The position numbers were made by a program, and so were the translations under genes. A DNA stretch of 64,000 bases from Streptomyces humi (GTDB taxonomy: Bacteria; Actinomycetota; Actinomycetes; Streptomycetales; Streptomycetaceae), in contig NZ_LBMU02000069.1 in assembly GCF_001005085.2 (NCBI RefSeq), positions 1-64,000 of the forward strand. Direction: 5' to 3'. Numbering within the stretch: position 1 is the stretch's first letter; every line of letters begins with the position of its first letter. Positions 16,988 through 26,173 of this stretch are shown here, piece after piece. The notes beneath the pieces are model-generated. The model was not told the origin of the DNA and did not search any database. It was given only the letters and a program-made list of their open reading frames with translations.

Positions 16988-17638
16988 TCACAAGCCACTC
17001 ACTCTCAGCGTGACGTTCAACCGGCCGGTGAGGCCCAGCTCCGCCGGTCCCGTGCCCGGGTACACCCTCGGCACCCCGTGATAGGCGAGCCGCGACTCTC
17101 CCCCGAACACGAACAGGTCCCCGGACCTCAGCTCCACGTCCGTGTACGGCTTGCCCCTGCTCTCCGCGTTGCCGAAGCGGAAGACGCACCTGTCCCCCAG
17201 ACTCAGCGACACCACCGGCGCGTTCGAACGTTCGTCGGCGTCACGGTGCATGCCCATGCGGGCGTCCGCGTCATAGAAGTTGATCAGTGCGATGTCGTAC
17301 GACAATCCGCCGACCGCCGCCGGGCCCAGCGCGTCGGTGACCGCGCCGCGGGCCAGTTGGTCGAGCCAGGCCGGGAACGGCTTGACCGGGCTGCCGTCGC
17401 CGTCGACGACCGTGCGGGCGTAGGCGTACGGGTGCCAGTGCCAGCCCAGGCAGACCTGGCGGGCGGTCATGGTGCCGCCGCCGGGTGTGCGGACCGTGCG
17501 CAGTCCGGCGGGCGGCCGGGCCCAGTCACGGCAGGCGGCCAGGAGCTCACGCTGACGCTCCGCGCTCAGCCAGTCCGGGACGTGCACGGCGCCCGGCGCG
17601 ACCTGGGCGCACGCCCTCGGGAACAGCTCGTCCTCCAT
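16988..17638 (-). CDS. alkB: AlkB-type Fe(II)/2-oxoglutarate dioxygenase
   Basis: A 216-residue 2OG-Fe(II) oxygenase of the AlkB class. The iron ligands are His131 and Asp133 (MGMHRDADE) and His187 (AYHGVPR); the 2-oxoglutarate-binding arginines follow in TGRLNVTLRVSGL. The substrate region contains CLGWHWHPYAYAR and YDIALINFYDADARMGMHRD, both typical. It should repair alkylated bases (1-methyladenine, 3-methylcytosine) in DNA or RNA by oxidative demethylation. ATG at 17638; divergent from the methyltransferase gene with 55 bases between. Confidence 0.9.
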   Translation of the reverse strand: MEDELFPRACAQVAPGAVHVPDWLSAERQRELLAACRDWARPPAGLRTVRTPGGGTMTARQVCLGWHWHPYAYARTVVDGDGSPVKPFPAWLDQLARGAVTDALGPAAVGGLSYDIALINFYDADARMGMHRDADERSNAPVVSLSLGDRCVFRFGNAESRGKPYTDVELRSGDLFVFGGESRLAYHGVPRVYPGTGPAELGLTGRLNVTLRVSGL

Positions 17639-17693
17639 GCCCCCATCCTGCCCGACCGGGCCTGAGCTGGGGTTCCGCTAGCCTGGACGCACG

Positions 17694-18836
17694 ATGAGCG
17701 ACCGTATGACGACTCCGTGGGGCGAGGTCGAACTGTCCCGCTTCCCCGAGGACCCGCGCGACCGGCTGCGTGCCTGGGACGCCTCCGACGCGTATCTGCT
17801 CCGGTATCTCGACCGGGAGCGGGTCCGCACGGACGGCACGGTCGTGGTGCTCGGCGACCGCTGGGGCGCGCTGGTCACGGCGCTGGCGGAGCACCGGCCG
17901 GTGCAGATCACCGACTCGTACCTGAGTCAGGAGGCGACCCGCGTGAACCTGGCGCGGGCGGGTGTCGAGCCGGGTGCCGTGCAGCTGCTCACCACCCAGG
18001 ACCCGCCGCCGGACCGGGTGGACGTGCTGCTGGTGCGGGTGCCGAAGAGCCTGGCGCTGCTGGAGGACCAGCTGCTGCGGCTGGCGCCCGCCGTGCACGC
18101 GGGCACGGTCGTGATCGGCACCGGCATGGTGAAGGAGATCCACACCTCGACGCTCCGGTTGTTCGAGCGGATCCTCGGGCCGACCAGGACCTCGCTCGCC
18201 GAGCAGAAGGCCAGGCTGATCCACTGCACCCCCGACCCGTCGCTGGAGCGCCCGGAGAATCCGTGGCCCTACAGCTACGCACTGCCGGACGGCGTCGGCG
18301 CGGTCTCCGGGCGTACGGTCGTCAACCACGCCGGGGTGTTCTGCGCGGACCGGCTCGACATCGGCACGCGGTTCTTCCTGGGGCATCTGCCCGAGGGCGG
18401 CCGGCGCTTCGTGGACCTGGGGTGCGGCAACGGGGTCGTGGGAACGGCGGTGGCGGTGGCCGATCCGACGGCCGAGGTGCTGTTCGTCGACGAGTCGTTC
18501 CAGGCGGTGGCGTCGGCCGAGGCCACCTACAAGGCCAACGGGGTGCCGGGGCATGCCGAGTTCCGGGTCGGGGACGGACTCGCCGGGGTCGCGGCCGGCA
18601 GTGTCGACGTGGTCCTCAACAACCCGCCGTTCCACTCCCACCAGGCGACCACCGACGCCACGGCGTGGCGGATGTTCACCGGGGCGAAGCGGGCGCTGCG
18701 GCCGGGCGGCGAGCTGTGGGTGGTCGGCAACCGGCACCTGAACTACCACGTGGCGCTGCGCCGCCTGTTCGGCAACAGCCGACTGGTCGCGAGCGACCCG
18801 AAGTTCGTGGTGCTGAAGGCGGTCAAGCGGGGTTAG
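17694..18836 (+). CDS. RlmG/RsmC-like rRNA guanine-N2 methyltransferase
   Basis: A 380-residue two-domain methyltransferase. The N-terminal half (to ~190) is a degenerate Rossmann domain; the C-terminal half has the AdoMet motif VDLGCGNGVVG near 241-251 and the base-flipping N-P-P-F motif (NNPPFH, Asn310). This architecture is that of RlmG (23S rRNA G1835) and RsmC (16S rRNA G1207); which base is modified cannot be settled by sight. ATG at 17694. It stands alone, divergent from alkB. Confidence 0.84.
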   Translation: MSDRMTTPWGEVELSRFPEDPRDRLRAWDASDAYLLRYLDRERVRTDGTVVVLGDRWGALVTALAEHRPVQITDSYLSQEATRVNLARAGVEPGAVQLLTTQDPPPDRVDVLLVRVPKSLALLEDQLLRLAPAVHAGTVVIGTGMVKEIHTSTLRLFERILGPTRTSLAEQKARLIHCTPDPSLERPENPWPYSYALPDGVGAVSGRTVVNHAGVFCADRLDIGTRFFLGHLPEGGRRFVDLGCGNGVVGTAVAVADPTAEVLFVDESFQAVASAEATYKANGVPGHAEFRVGDGLAGVAAGSVDVVLNNPPFHSHQATTDATAWRMFTGAKRALRPGGELWVVGNRHLNYHVALRRLFGNSRLVASDPKFVVLKAVKRG

Positions 18837-18929
18837 GCGGGCCGGTCGGCACGCCGGCGATCACCCCCGGCTGATTCCCCCGGTGCCCACCCGCCGCTGT
18901 TTCCCCCGCCGACCCCCCGTCGTGCGCAT

Positions 18930-18939
18930 TCTTGCAAGA
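18930..18939. promoter_or_regulatory. Palindrome, candidate operator for the downstream DeoR gene
   Basis: TCTTGCAAGA is a perfect 10-base palindrome 88 bases upstream of the DeoR start at 19027. DeoR-family regulators usually control their own promoter, so it is a plausible binding site; no sister copy was seen nearby. Confidence 0.35.
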
Positions 18940-19026
18940 TGGGGTCGCTTTTCGAGCACAATCAGGCATGTCGTCGGGATCCGGGTGCGCTAGGGTCGCC
19001 GGGAGGCCCAGGAACGGAGGCGGTGG

Positions 19027-19806
19027 ATGTCGCGGGACGCCCGCTGGAAGGCGCTGCTCGAGCTGCTCGTGGAGCACGGTCGCCTCGAGGTCGAGGAGGC
19101 GGCGGCCGAGCTGGCGGTGTCGGCGGCCACGATCCGCCGGGACCTCGACCAGCTCGCCGAACAGCAGATGCTGGTGCGCACCCGGGGCGGCGCGGTGGTG
19201 CACGGGGTGTCGTACGAGCTGCCGCTGCGCTACAAGACCGCGCGGCGGGCCTCGGAGAAGCAGCGGATCGCCAAGGCGGTGGCCGAACTGGTCGCGCCGG
19301 GCGAGGCGGTGGGGCTGACCGGTGGCACGACCACCACGGAGGTGGCCCGCGCCCTGGCCGTGCGCGGTGACCTCACCTCCGGCACGCCGGCGCTGACGAT
19401 CGTCACGAACGCGCTCAACATCGCCAACGAGCTTGCCGTACGGCCGCAGTTCAAGATCGTGGTGACCGGCGGGGTGGCGCGCGCCCAGTCGTACGAACTC
19501 GTCGGACCGCTCACGGACGGGGTGTTGGGTCAGATCACCCTGGATGTGACGGTGCTCGGAGTGGTCGCCTTCGACGTCGAGCACGGCGCCGCGGCCCATG
19601 ACGAGGCGGAGGCCGCCGTCAACCGGCTGCTGTGCGAGCGCGCGGCCCGGGTGGTCGTCGCCGCCGACTCCAGCAAGCTGGGCGGCCGGGCGTTCGCCCG
19701 CATCTGCGCGGCCGAACTGGTCGACACGCTGGTGACGGACACGGCTGCGGCACCGGAGACGGTGCGCGGGTTCGAGGAGGCCGGGATCCGGGTCGTCACC
19801 GTGTGA
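19027..19806 (+). CDS. DeoR/GlpR-family transcriptional regulator
   Basis: A 259-residue DeoR protein: winged helix at residues ~5-57 (WKALLELLVEHGRLEVEEAA, then VSAATIRRDLDQLAEQ) and sensor domain with LTGGTTTTEVARAL, IVTNALNIANELAV and DSSKLGG. The SKLGG segment belongs to the phosphosugar site. The likely ligand is a sugar phosphate; the nearby PfkB-kinase/aldolase pair (20401-22004) is the closest sugar pathway but already has its own TetR. ATG at 19027, ribosome site AACGGAGGCGG. Confidence 0.87.
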   Translation: MSRDARWKALLELLVEHGRLEVEEAAAELAVSAATIRRDLDQLAEQQMLVRTRGGAVVHGVSYELPLRYKTARRASEKQRIAKAVAELVAPGEAVGLTGGTTTTEVARALAVRGDLTSGTPALTIVTNALNIANELAVRPQFKIVVTGGVARAQSYELVGPLTDGVLGQITLDVTVLGVVAFDVEHGAAAHDEAEAAVNRLLCERAARVVVAADSSKLGGRAFARICAAELVDTLVTDTAAAPETVRGFEEAGIRVVTV

Positions 19807-19821
19807 CTCGGCCGCGCCCCC

Positions 19822-20217
19822 TCACATACCGCTGGTCTGCGCGCTGACGAAACCGGCGCCCCGCTCGTCGTTGCAGCCGAACACGGGCCGGTCGGCCGGG
19901 TCCGGCCAGCTCTGCTGCGCCTGGAGGGCGACGCTCACCAGGGTCAGCAGCAGGTCGACGTCGCTCGCGGCGTCGAGCCGGATGGTCACCCACTGCGAGC
20001 CCGGGACGATCCGGATCGCTCCCGTGCTCTTGAGGTCCTTGGCGAAGTGCCGGATGGCATGGGTCGTCAGACGCAGGTCCACGTCACGGTCGGAGTGGAA
20101 GTGCGCGATCTCGCCCTGCGTCGAACTCACCGCCTGGCCCAGGCCGCAGCTCGGAACGGCCTGGGTCAGGTCGGGCCAGGTCGCCAGTTGCGCCAGAGCG
20201 CGCGAGGCCAACGTCAT
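19822..20217 (-). CDS. Luciferase-domain/DUF5519-like protein
   Basis: A 131-residue protein with GLGQAVSSTQGEIAHFHSDR, a DVDLRLTTHAIRHFAKDLK segment and SQWVTIRLDAASDVDLLLTL. These match the family annotated as luciferase domain or DUF5519: small proteins named after a domain in eukaryotic luciferases, with no established role in bacteria. ATG at 20217. Convergent with the DeoR gene (15 bases between stops). No signal peptide. Confidence 0.75.
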   Translation of the reverse strand: MTLASRALAQLATWPDLTQAVPSCGLGQAVSSTQGEIAHFHSDRDVDLRLTTHAIRHFAKDLKSTGAIRIVPGSQWVTIRLDAASDVDLLLTLVSVALQAQQSWPDPADRPVFGCNDERGAGFVSAQTSGM

Positions 20218-20400
20218 GGGCCCATCATGGCCCGCTCACTCTGTGGTAACCAACCAGCGAGCAGTTATTAACCGAGCTGTTGCCGGACCCGGTACGAACA
20301 CAGACGCCCGGGGCGAGTGAATATCCGCAGGATTTCAGCGGTTCGAGGGACGTGGAGGCACCTCTCGGGCGTCCGGGACGGCCGTGGCCGACGTCACGCG

Positions 20401-21330
20401 TCACACACGCCTGGCGCCGCCGGCCGCGAACGCGTCGGCGGCGTCGAGGTCGAAGTCCCCGTGGTCGCTGCCGAGTCCCTGGGCGACCAGTGCCGCCACG
20501 GCGTTGCCGAGCACGGCGGACTCGGACGGCGTGCGGCCCAGTCCGATGCCGTAGACGAATCCGGCCGAGAACGCGTCACCGCAGCCGGTGGTGTCCACGA
20601 CGTCGATCTCGAACGCGGGGACCGTCTCGGTACCGTCGGCGGTGACCAGCAGCGCCCCGTCGGCACCGCGGGTGACGGCTACCAGTCCGGCCCCGGCGCC
20701 GACCAGTTTCTTCGCGCCGGCCACCAGGTCGTCCTCCTCGGAGAAACCCAGTACCTGGTCGTCGTTGGGGAGCAGGAGGTCGATGTGCGGCAGCGCCGGC
20801 GCGATCTGCTCGAAGCTGCCGAACACACCGGGGGCGAGCAGGTCCACGGAAGTCGTCACACCGTGCTCCTTGGCGAAGTGCAGGATCCGCGCGGCGACTT
20901 CGACCCCGATCAACTCCGGTCCGCCGAGGTGCAGATGACGGGACTCGGCGATGGCGTCCCAGGGCACGTCGTCGAGGCCGTAGGTGACGTTGGCGCCGAG
21001 CAGGTGGAGGGAGGGCCGGTCGCCGGTGGAGCTGATGGGCAGCACGCTGGCCGAGGTGTTGGTGTCGGTGCGGCGGACCAGGAACTCGGTGCCGACGCCC
21101 GCCCCGCGGAGGAGCCGCACCAGCATGTCACCGGTGGCGTCGGCGCCGATCGCCCCGGTGGTCAGCACCGTGGCGCCGAGCTTGGCGAGCGTGAGGGCGG
21201 TGCCGCCGGCCGTCCCGGCGGCGGTCATCCTGATGTCCTCGACCAGGGTGGCGCCCTGGCCCTCGGGTATCGCGTCCACCGGCCGCACCAGTACGTCCAG
21301 CACGTGCACGCCCATCGTGACGACTCTCAT
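20401..21330 (-). CDS. PfkB-family carbohydrate kinase
   Basis: A 309-residue ribokinase-type sugar kinase. N-terminal signature AGTAGGTALTLAKLGA and C-terminal PfkB signature DTTGCGDAFSAGF with catalytic Asp252. Substrate residues do not reveal the sugar. Its ATG overlaps the stop of the upstream class II aldolase (ATGA), so the two are translationally coupled: the kinase product is presumably the aldolase substrate or the two act in one salvage route, as in deoxysugar or L-sugar catabolism. The ribosome site AGGGAGGG lies inside the aldolase's last codons. Confidence 0.88.
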   Translation of the reverse strand: MRVVTMGVHVLDVLVRPVDAIPEGQGATLVEDIRMTAAGTAGGTALTLAKLGATVLTTGAIGADATGDMLVRLLRGAGVGTEFLVRRTDTNTSASVLPISSTGDRPSLHLLGANVTYGLDDVPWDAIAESRHLHLGGPELIGVEVAARILHFAKEHGVTTSVDLLAPGVFGSFEQIAPALPHIDLLLPNDDQVLGFSEEDDLVAGAKKLVGAGAGLVAVTRGADGALLVTADGTETVPAFEIDVVDTTGCGDAFSAGFVYGIGLGRTPSESAVLGNAVAALVAQGLGSDHGDFDLDAADAFAAGGARRV

Positions 21331-22004
21331 GGCTTGCCCTCCTTCAGGGATCGGGTGGTGCCGTAGTTCCGTGCGATCGCGGCCTCGATCACCGCGAGTT
21401 GCTGGTGCTCGTCCAGGACCCGGGGCTTTCCGAGAGCCGCCGCGTGCTGGTAGACCCCGCAGGCCCATTCGAGCAACAGGGCGTTCTCGACGGCCTTGTC
21501 GAGGGTCGGGCCGACGGTGACGGAGCCGTGGTTGGCCATCAGGGCGGCGCTGCGGCCGTCCAGCGCGGCGAGCACCGACGCGGCGAGTTCCGGGGTGCCG
21601 AAGGTGGCGTACGGCGCCACCCGCACGGTGCCACCCAGTGCCAGCAACTGGTAGTGGATGCAGGGAAGTTCGTCGAGCACGCAGGAGAGGGCGGTGGCCA
21701 TCGGGGCGTGCGTGTGGACGACCGCACCGGCGCCGTAACGCCGGTAGACCCCCAGGTGCAGGTCCAGTTCGGAGGTCGGTTGCAGGGTCCCGGCGACGAC
21801 CTCGCCCGCCAGGTCGACCACCGTCACCTGGCCCGCGGTGAGGTGGGCGAGCACGGCTCCGGTCGCGGTGACCGCCACCCGGTCCCCCACCCGCACGCTG
21901 ACGTTGCCCGCCGTGCCGACCAGCAGTCCCGCGGCGCCCAGACGGCGGCAGACGTCCGCCACCGCGGCCCGCTCCTGCACCAGCGCGGAGCTTGAGTCCG
22001 TCAT
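21327..22004 (-). CDS. Class II (zinc) sugar-phosphate aldolase
   Basis: A 225-residue member of the L-fuculose-phosphate aldolase / L-ribulose-5-phosphate epimerase family. Zinc ligands are His97, His99 and His159 (HTHAP; MANHGSV), with catalytic Glu79 in TSELDLH. The GNVSVRVGDRVAVTATGA segment binds the phosphate. It should cleave a phosphorylated ketose to dihydroxyacetone phosphate plus an aldehyde; the substrate is unknown. It is the first gene of the pair with the PfkB kinase, divergent from a TetR gene across an inverted repeat. ATG at 22004. Confidence 0.87.
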   Translation of the reverse strand: MTDSSSALVQERAAVADVCRRLGAAGLLVGTAGNVSVRVGDRVAVTATGAVLAHLTAGQVTVVDLAGEVVAGTLQPTSELDLHLGVYRRYGAGAVVHTHAPMATALSCVLDELPCIHYQLLALGGTVRVAPYATFGTPELAASVLAALDGRSAALMANHGSVTVGPTLDKAVENALLLEWACGVYQHAAALGKPRVLDEHQQLAVIEAAIARNYGTTRSLKEGKP

Positions 22005-22025
22005 GGCCGCGACGGTAACGTAAAC

Positions 22026-22046
22026 CTGAAACAAAGTCACGTTCAG
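22026..22046. promoter_or_regulatory. Inverted repeat between aldolase and TetR genes
   Basis: CTGAA at 22026-22030 and TTCAG at 22042-22046 (CTGAAAC / cGTTCAG) sit in the 57-base divergent intergenic region. Such placement is typical for the operator through which a TetR protein controls itself and the divergent operon. Confidence 0.55.
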
Positions 22047-22061
22047 ATTCGGGAGCCGTAC

Positions 22062-22715
22062 GTGAGCGAGCCGACCGCCGACGAGACCGGGGCCGTCCTG
22101 CGCCGGACTCCTCAACAGGCGCGCAGCAAGGCGCGGTTGGCGCGGGTGCTGGAGGCGGCGGAGCGGGTGCTGGTGGCCGAGGGCGTCCAGGCGCTGACCA
22201 CCACCCGGGTCGCCGCGGAGGCCGGGGTCTCGGTCGGTTCGCTGTACCAGTACCTGCCCGACCGGGACGCGATCATCGACGCGCTGGCGGCCACGTACTT
22301 CTCCCGGCTCGAAGCGGTGATGGCGGAGTTCGCGCACAGCGCGGCCACCGAACGCTGGCCGGACCCGGTCGGCGTGCTCATCGAGCGCTACGCCGGGCTC
22401 TACCGCGCCGAACACGGCTTCCGCGCCCTCTGGTTCGGCAGCGGCCTGACCGACCGGACCCGGGCGGCGGACCGGGAGCACAAGCACCGGATGGCCGACG
22501 GGGTGCGCCGGGTCCTGCTGGCGCTGGGCGTCGCCGACGACACGGAGGAGCTGGGCCGGGCCTGCCATGCCGCCGTCCTCGCGGCGGACGCCCTGGCCCA
22601 GGAGGCGTTCCGCCGGGACGCCGCGGGCGACACCGCCCTGCTCGACGAGGCGAAGATCATGCTGCGCGGCTACCTCACCGCCATCACCGCCCGCCGCCGG
22701 CACCACCGCGGCTGA
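22062..22715 (+). CDS. TetR-family regulator of the kinase/aldolase pair
   Basis: A 217-residue TetR protein: HTH at residues ~20-66 (RSKARLARVLEAAERVLVAE, LTTTRVAAEAGVSVGSLYQY) and a C-terminal helical domain rich in Arg/Ala. Position, divergence and the inverted repeat in the 57-base gap strongly suggest that it represses the aldolase-kinase operon and itself. GTG at 22062 with GGGAGCC upstream. Confidence 0.88.
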   Translation: MSEPTADETGAVLRRTPQQARSKARLARVLEAAERVLVAEGVQALTTTRVAAEAGVSVGSLYQYLPDRDAIIDALAATYFSRLEAVMAEFAHSAATERWPDPVGVLIERYAGLYRAEHGFRALWFGSGLTDRTRAADREHKHRMADGVRRVLLALGVADDTEELGRACHAAVLAADALAQEAFRRDAAGDTALLDEAKIMLRGYLTAITARRRHHRG

Positions 22716-22740
22716 GCGGCCGGTACGGCCGGCATCGCCC

Positions 22741-22769
22741 TTGCGGCCCTCGGCACACCCTTCTACGCT
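22741..22769 (+). promoter_or_regulatory. Promoter for a leaderless MFS transcript
   Basis: TTGCGG (22741-22746), a 17-base spacer and TACGCT (22764-22769); the GTG start of the transporter is at 22776, seven bases on. No ribosome site is present, so the mRNA probably begins at the start codon. Confidence 0.6.
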
Positions 22770-22775
22770 GACTTT

Positions 22776-23963
22776 GTGCCGCTAATAAACAAAACCCGTT
22801 CGCACAGTGTCGTGCCGGGTAGCCCCGTCGCCCTCACCCGTCTCCGCATCGCCATCACCGCCTTCTTCGCCATGGACGGGTTCGTCTTCGCGGGCTGGGT
22901 GGTCCGGATCCCGGACATCAAGCACCAGACCCATGCCTCGGTCGGCGCGCTGGGGCTCGCGCTGCTCGGCGTGTCGGCCGGTGCGGTGATCACCATGACG
23001 CTCACCGGCCGGCTGTGCCGCCGGTACGGGAGTCACCGCGTGACGGTGGCCTGCGCGGTCCTGCTCTCCCTGAGCGTGGCCCTGCCCCCGCTCACCCACT
23101 CGGTACCGGCCCTCGGCGCGGTCCTGCTCGTCTTCGGCGCCGCGTACGGCGGGTTGAACGTGGCCTTCAACAGCGCCGCGGTCGACCTGGTCGCGGCCCT
23201 GCGCAGGCCGATCATGCCCACCTTCCACGCGGCCTTCAGCCTGGGCGGCATGATCGGCGCCGGGCTCGGCGGCCTGGTCGCCGGCGCCCTCTCCCCCACC
23301 CGCCACCTGCTCACCCTCACCGTGATCGGCCTCCTGGTCACCGCGGTCGCCGGCCGCACCCTGCTCCGCCACGGCATCCCGGTCCCGCACCCCGAGGACC
23401 GTACCGAGGCCGCCCCGCGCCGACTGGACCGCCGTACCCGCCGGATGGTGTTCGTCTTCGGCCTGATCGCCCTGTGCACGGCGTACGGGGAGGGGGCGAT
23501 GGCCGACTGGGGCGCGCTGCACCTGCGGCAGGACCTGGGCGCTTCCGTGGGGGTCGCCGCGGCTGGTTACACGTGTTTCGCACTGGCCATGACGGTCGGC
23601 CGGGCGAGCGGTACGAGGCTGCTGGAGCGGCTCGGGCGGTCCAGGACCGTGGTCCTGGGCGGCGGGACGGCGGCCGCCGGCATGCTCCTCGGCTCGCTCG
23701 CGCCCTGGGTGTGGGCCACCCTGCTCGGTTTCGCCGTGACGGGCCTCGGCCTGGCCAACCTCTTCCCGGTGGCGGTGGAACGGGCCGGTGCCCTGGCCGG
23801 CCCGTCGGGCGTGGCGACGGCGTCCACCCTGGGCTACGGCGGCATGCTGCTGGGGCCGCCGGCGATCGGCTTCATCGCGGACTGGGCGTCCCTGCCGACG
23901 GCCCTGACGAGCGTGGCGGTGCTGGCGGCGGTGGCGACGCTGATCGGCGCGGCGACGAGGTAG
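22776..23963 (+). CDS. MFS transporter
   Basis: A 395-residue major-facilitator protein with 12 predicted membrane helices. Motif A-like sequence GRLCRRYGSHR follows helix 2, the second half starts after the loop RRLDRRTRRM, and the pattern of FAMDGFVFAGWVVRIPDIK resembles the small MFS group related to fucose/inner-membrane YbjJ-type permeases. Substrate unknown. GTG at 22776; expression appears leaderless. It follows the TetR gene by 60 bases but has its own promoter. Confidence 0.84.
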   Translation: MPLINKTRSHSVVPGSPVALTRLRIAITAFFAMDGFVFAGWVVRIPDIKHQTHASVGALGLALLGVSAGAVITMTLTGRLCRRYGSHRVTVACAVLLSLSVALPPLTHSVPALGAVLLVFGAAYGGLNVAFNSAAVDLVAALRRPIMPTFHAAFSLGGMIGAGLGGLVAGALSPTRHLLTLTVIGLLVTAVAGRTLLRHGIPVPHPEDRTEAAPRRLDRRTRRMVFVFGLIALCTAYGEGAMADWGALHLRQDLGASVGVAAAGYTCFALAMTVGRASGTRLLERLGRSRTVVLGGGTAAAGMLLGSLAPWVWATLLGFAVTGLGLANLFPVAVERAGALAGPSGVATASTLGYGGMLLGPPAIGFIADWASLPTALTSVAVLAAVATLIGAATR

Positions 23964-24141
23964 CACCGGGCGGAACCGGACACCGCGACGCCTCTCGCGG
24001 CGCGCAACGTCGCACGCCGCACGCCGCCGCACGTGGCATGCACCGCCGGACATGGCATGTACCACCGCGCTTCGCGTGCCACCGCAGGCGGCGTGCCGCC
24101 GCCGGTGGGGAGCCGCCGCTGGTGGGGAGCCCGCGCGTCCC

Positions 24142-25929
24142 TCAGTCCAGCAGTCCCGGCTCGGGTACCGACTCCAGCAGTCCGGCCAGTCTCGCCGTGT
24201 CGGCCGCCGTCCACCCCGGTGGGCGGGTGATCTCGGCCCACGCGCTCGTCGGCAGTGTCCCGTAGCGGTGTCCGAAGCCGTCCGGGACGCTGTCGGCGCC
24301 CGCCAGATCGCACGCCACCTGCCAGAACGTCAGCAGCGGATACCACCGCATCGCCGGCGACACGTCCCGGGCACGCGGCCGCTCCAGCCAGTCCGGTTGG
24401 TGCAGGGCCAGGTCGGGTGACCACCAGACGACCGGGTCGGAACCGTTCTGTAGATACACCGCGCGGGGCTCTCCCCACGGCGTCGCGGGGATGCCGTAGT
24501 CCTTCGGCACCTGAGCGAACCGCACGTTCGCCCCGTCGGCGACCACCGGCCGCCACTCGGGACTGCCCGGCCGGCGCTCCGCGGTGATCCTCTTCCACAG
24601 GGGGTTGTCGTAGGTCGGCCCCACGAAAAGCGCCCCGCCGGTCTCCGAGGTGAGCGTGGTCAGGGAGCCGTCGAGGGCGGACTCCATGGAGAAGGAGCCG
24701 AGACTCTCCCCGTACACGAGGAGCCGGGGGCGGGAGTTCGCGGGGAGGGTGCGCCACCGGTCGTGGACCGCGTGGAACAGGGCGCGGCCGGTGGCGGCGG
24801 CCTCGTCCTCGGTGAGCGCGGAGACCCAACTGGGCAGGTAGGAGTACTGCATGGCGACCTGGGCGGTGTCACCGCCCCACATGTACTCCAGGGGTTTGCT
24901 GCCCTGGTCGTTGATCCAGCCGGTGCCGGTGGTGCCCATGACGGCGAGGACCTGCCGGGAGAAACCGCCGGTGCGTTCGAGTTCCCGTACGGCGAGGGCG
25001 GCACGTTCGTCGAGGGTGTCGGCGGAGCGCAGGCCGACGTAGACGCGTACCGGATCCTGCGCCGGGCGGCCGGTGAAGGCGGCGATGTCCGCGCGTGGCG
25101 TGGCGGTGCCGACGAAGTCACGGCCCTTGGCGCCGAGCGTGTCCCAGGGCGCGGCGGAGTCGGGACCGCCGGAGAGGGTGGGCAGGTCCGGCCGGTGCAC
25201 GCCCTCGGTGGTGCCCCGGTCGGCGAGGGAGGCGCCGCTCTCGATCGCGTCGAGTGCCGCCCGCAGCAGGAAGCCCTGGACGACTCCGACGATCACGAAC
25301 GCGACCACGGCGGCTCCGGTGCCGTAGGCGACGCGGCGCGGCACGTGGGCGCCGAGCGCGTGGGCGAGGACGCGGGTGCCGAGTCGTACCGCGCGGCCGA
25401 GCAGGAGGAGCAGGGCGGCGACGCACGCGGCCACGACCGGGACCAGCGCCCACTGCCACCGGGCGAACTGCGGGGGCAGGGACACCGCGCGGCGGACCTC
25501 GCCCTCCCAGCGGACGCTCCAGGCGGTGACGGTGACGACCGAGGCGACCGAGAGCACCACCAGCGCCGGCCGGACGATCCTGAGGACGCGCGGGCGGACC
25601 CGGACACCGGCCCAGCGGAGCAGGAACCGGGCAAAGGTCTCCAGCACGGTGCCTACGGCGTAGCCGACGACCGCCGAGACCCCGGCGGCGAGCCCCTGGA
25701 GCCACCAGGCGCGGGGCAGCAGGGACGGAGTCAGGGACAGGCAGTAGCACAGCACCGCCACGGCGAGGCCGCCCCAGCAGGGGCGCCGCCGGACCACCCG
25801 GCCGGGTCCCGCGTGCCGGCGTACCCGCTCCCCCGTCCCGCGCACTCGCTCCCCCGTCCGGCGCGCCCGCTCCGCCGTCCGGCGGGTCCAGTCCCTCGTA
25901 CGGTTCAGAGCCCTGCCCACACCACTCAC
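24142..25929 (-). CDS. Membrane alpha/beta-hydrolase (Abhydrolase_9 type)
   Basis: A 595-residue protein. The N-terminal third has about five membrane helices (from LAVAVLCYCLSLTPSLLPRA), matching the N-terminal domain that accompanies Abhydrolase_9 proteins; the C-terminal part is a serine hydrolase with nucleophile Ser409 in VYGESLGSFS and segments VGPTYDNPLW and QNGSDPVVWWSPDL. Family members are actinobacterial membrane-bound hydrolases of unknown substrate. GTG at 25929 (CGAGGTGG upstream); the open frame beyond it is Arg/Thr-rich and not protein-like. Divergent from the CPBP gene. Confidence 0.8.
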   Translation of the reverse strand: MSGVGRALNRTRDWTRRTAERARRTGERVRGTGERVRRHAGPGRVVRRRPCWGGLAVAVLCYCLSLTPSLLPRAWWLQGLAAGVSAVVGYAVGTVLETFARFLLRWAGVRVRPRVLRIVRPALVVLSVASVVTVTAWSVRWEGEVRRAVSLPPQFARWQWALVPVVAACVAALLLLLGRAVRLGTRVLAHALGAHVPRRVAYGTGAAVVAFVIVGVVQGFLLRAALDAIESGASLADRGTTEGVHRPDLPTLSGGPDSAAPWDTLGAKGRDFVGTATPRADIAAFTGRPAQDPVRVYVGLRSADTLDERAALAVRELERTGGFSRQVLAVMGTTGTGWINDQGSKPLEYMWGGDTAQVAMQYSYLPSWVSALTEDEAAATGRALFHAVHDRWRTLPANSRPRLLVYGESLGSFSMESALDGSLTTLTSETGGALFVGPTYDNPLWKRITAERRPGSPEWRPVVADGANVRFAQVPKDYGIPATPWGEPRAVYLQNGSDPVVWWSPDLALHQPDWLERPRARDVSPAMRWYPLLTFWQVACDLAGADSVPDGFGHRYGTLPTSAWAEITRPPGWTAADTARLAGLLESVPEPGLLD

Positions 25930-26173
25930 TCGGCCACCTCGGGACCACGATCGGCCACCGCTCGCGGCCCCGCATCCGGAAGGTCCGCGAACCGGTCCGC
26001 CCGGTCGGCAAAAGGTGCGGAGCACCAGCGGGTGCCCGATGGTGGTGGGCATGGCCCAGGCGCAGACCACCGTCCGTCCCCACGCCGCCTCGCCCACGGC
26101 CGGGCCGAGGCTCCCCGCGACGACCACGCCGGTGCGCGTCCCGGTCCGGTTCTGACACCGGGCCGGGCGTGCC

